Part shown: positions 12,972-14,831 of the stretch, one piece after another
Layout: the number at the start of each line of letters is the position of its first letter
How positions within the stretch are numbered: position 1 is the stretch's first letter
Source: Porphyromonadaceae bacterium UBA2720
GTDB taxonomy: Bacteria > Bacteroidota > Bacteroidia > Bacteroidales > Muribaculaceae
DNA: 14,831 nucleotides
Assembly (NCBI GenBank): GCA_002353885.1
Contig: DEKO01000046.1
Span: 1 to 14,831 of the forward strand
Direction: 5' to 3'
The notes under the pieces: model-generated
Told to the model about the DNA's origin: nothing
Database searches by the model: none
Seen by the model: only the letters and a program-made list of their open reading frames with translations
Position numbers and translations under genes: made by a program

Positions 12972-14831
12972 TAAGACCACTGCTAACAATATGGCTTTGC
13001 TTGGCTGCCTGCACACTGGCGGCCCAAGTGTCGCCCAAGCAAGAACTGACCCGCCTGTTTCAACAGGCCGAGCGATGCTACATGCTAGACGACTACCAGC
13101 AGTTGTTGGCCTGTTGTCGCGACTATCGCAAGGTGATGGCTGGCAGTTATGACGAGCTGGAAGATTCGGTGGATGTCTTCAGCGGATATGAATATAAGAT
13201 GCTGGGAGCACTCTATTATGGCTTGACCGACAAGGACAACTTGGCTTCAATCTATAGCGAGGAGTACTATCAGTACAGCCTGGATGTGTTCAAGGCACGC
13301 CACGACGACAACAAGGTCAACACCTTGCACCGCGAGTTGGCACAACTCTACTACAAGATGGGCCAGTATGACATCGCGCTGACCCAACTTGACACTGTCA
13401 TGGCATACTATGACTATCATGTCAACGACTTGGGCATCACCAGCGAGCAAGGGCAACTCTACATCACCCTGTCGCAGATTGCCATGTGCAATGCTCGTCT
13501 GGCTGTGCAGAGCGATGAAGATGAGCTGGCAAGACTGCTGTTTGCCGAGGCCACAGCGCAGATTGAACAGGCTGCCACCTACTTCAAGAAACAGCACTCA
13601 CCCGATTATGCCGAAGCCTTGCGCAAGCAGGCCAAAATCTGGATGATGATGAACGACCGCTTGGGTGATGTCCACATCGCACAAGCCAAGAAAGCCTACG
13701 AGAAATATGTCACCTCGCAGTGTGCCGACGTTGCAACGCGACTGGCAAGCATGACATCGTCACAGCGCAGTCAGTACTGGCTGGCAATCCATCAATTCTT
13801 GTACGACTGCTACCGCCTGGGCAACCATGCTCCCCAGATGCTCTATGACTTGGCCCTGTTGAGCAAGGGCTATCTGCTGGCCTACGAGCGAAATCCCAAG
13901 GTGCCAAAGACCACCTGGAAGCAAGTGCGGTCGAAACTGGGCCGGCAAGACTGTGCCTTAGAGTTTGTTCAGTATTTTGGCCGGAGCGATGAGAGGCGCC
14001 TGGGGTGTCTGGTGCTGCGGCACAACAGTCCCAAACCCATATTTGTCGACTTGGTGTCGGTCGACAGTCTGCTGGCCACACCTGTTGGCTATTACGACGA
14101 CACGCTCGAGGACCTCTTGACTTCAACCTATTCCGACGACAAAGACGTGCTCTACACCGACTCGCTGGCGGCACAAAAAATCTGGAGTCCACAACTGATG
14201 CAACTCATCCAGGGCTGCAAACGGGTTTACTTTGCACCTGATGGCATCTTGCACCAGTGGGCCATCGAATATATGATGCCCGACTCGGCCATGGTGGGCT
14301 ATCGGCTCAGCTCCACCCGCAACCTGCTGCAGCGACAAGCCTTCAAGGTGATGGGCAACGCCCTATTGTGCGGAGGCTTTGACTTCAATACCGACATCAC
14401 TCCCACTGCGGCCAACAACGATGTGGAGGCTTACCGCTTCTTGGCACTCAATACTGATGAGGTCAATCCCTTGCCCGGCTCGGAGGAGGAGGTTGACTCA
14501 ATCTTTGCCTTCCGCAACCACAGCGGCGATTTTCTGCTCAAGGGCTCGCAAGCCACCGACGAAGCGTTTGTCGCACAAGTCAAGAACAAATACGACATCA
14601 TCCACTTGTCGACTCATGGCTTTTTCTCCAGCCAGTTGGGGCTCAACAACGACATCAAGCCACTGATGAGCGACAACTCCATGTCGCGCAGTGGAGTGTT
14701 GTTTGCTGGAGCAAATGTGGCACTGTCCGATGAGCACTTCGACGAGAATCTGTCTGATGGCGTGCTCTCGGCCACAGAGTTGGCCAAGTTGGATTTCAGC
14801 AACACCAAACTGATGATTGTGTCGGCTTGCC
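12968..14831 (+). CDS. Exported TPR-CHAT caspase-like protease (3' end cut off)
   Basis: The frame is open from ATG 12968 to the window end, giving 621 codons so far. The N-terminus (RPLLTIWLCLAACTLAAQ) is an export signal; LAAC at C15 could be a lipobox, or cleavage could follow A19. Residues about 25-330 are helical with TPR-like repeats (ELAQLYYKMGQYDIALTQLD; YAEALRKQAKIWMMMND). The C-terminal part is a CHAT domain of the caspase/separase clan: VYFAPDGILHQWAIEYM, LPGSEEEV, and HLSTHGFF with catalytic H550; VSAC supplies catalytic C621, the last complete codon. The H-C spacing of 71 residues is normal. CHAT proteases cut protein partners in bacterial death-like systems, usually in the cytoplasm; an exported one is unusual. 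The remaining C-terminus lies outside the window. Confidence 0.88.
   Translation, partial: MIRPLLTIWLCLAACTLAAQVSPKQELTRLFQQAERCYMLDDYQQLLACCRDYRKVMAGSYDELEDSVDVFSGYEYKMLGALYYGLTDKDNLASIYSEEYYQYSLDVFKARHDDNKVNTLHRELAQLYYKMGQYDIALTQLDTVMAYYDYHVNDLGITSEQGQLYITLSQIAMCNARLAVQSDEDELARLLFAEATAQIEQAATYFKKQHSPDYAEALRKQAKIWMMMNDRLGDVHIAQAKKAYEKYVTSQCADVATRLASMTSSQRSQYWLAIHQFLYDCYRLGNHAPQMLYDLALLSKGYLLAYERNPKVPKTTWKQVRSKLGRQDCALEFVQYFGRSDERRLGCLVLRHNSPKPIFVDLVSVDSLLATPVGYYDDTLEDLLTSTYSDDKDVLYTDSLAAQKIWSPQLMQLIQGCKRVYFAPDGILHQWAIEYMMPDSAMVGYRLSSTRNLLQRQAFKVMGNALLCGGFDFNTDITPTAANNDVEAYRFLALNTDEVNPLPGSEEEVDSIFAFRNHSGDFLLKGSQATDEAFVAQVKNKYDIIHLSTHGFFSSQLGLNNDIKPLMSDNSMSRSGVLFAGANVALSDEHFDENLSDGVLSATELAKLDFSNTKLMIVSAC

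Overview
The window looks like a Bacteroidales chromosome (Muribaculaceae/Prevotellaceae/Bacteroidaceae type). The indications are a textbook Bacteroidetes promoter (TTG, 20 nt, TAACTTTG), an UpxY-type NusG paralog, AT-rich 'aaaactaa' style intergenic DNA and few Shine-Dalgarno sequences. All genes are on the + strand. The family (rather than order) cannot be fixed from the sequence.

Layout. 48-1073 is a housekeeping cytoplasmic L-asparaginase, closed by a hairpin terminator near 1144-1179. A 0.4 kb gap then holds the strong promoter and a hairpin-rich leader. It leads into an UpxY-like antiterminator gene ending at 2170. A 174-bp element with 15-bp terminal inverted repeats and a TTTA target duplication (2166-2347) sits exactly at the stop codon of that gene. 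Behind it lies a long co-directional cluster from 2361 to beyond the window end: (a) a four-helix membrane protein with a Rossmann domain and a RyR-like C-terminus; (b) a SIR2-TIR fusion; (c) a STAND ATPase joined through one membrane helix to a GH25 lysozyme domain; a 341-bp gap of decayed-looking DNA; (d) a soluble double-Rossmann protein with the same RyR-like C-terminus; (e) an FHA-like/membrane helix/trypsin-like protease; a repeat-rich gap; (f) a pseudokinase fragment; (g) a small exported protein; (h) an exported TPR-CHAT protease, cut by the window edge at its catalytic cysteine.

Interpretation (inference). Genes a-h look like one multi-component conflict or programmed-death type system. 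Cytoplasmic modules that bind or cleave nucleotides/NAD (Rossmann, RyR, SIR2, TIR, STAND) are joined through membrane helices to effectors predicted to lie outside the cytoplasm: a peptidoglycan hydrolase, a serine protease and a CHAT protease. Tight overlaps (20 bp between a and b, 8 bp between b and c, 4 bp between d and e and between g and h) support co-expression, and a dedicated antiterminator at the head suits an operon of more than 12 kb. Individual domains are known from surveys of bacterial conflict systems. This full combination, above all STAND-GH25 under an UpxY-like regulator, is not one I recognise as described.
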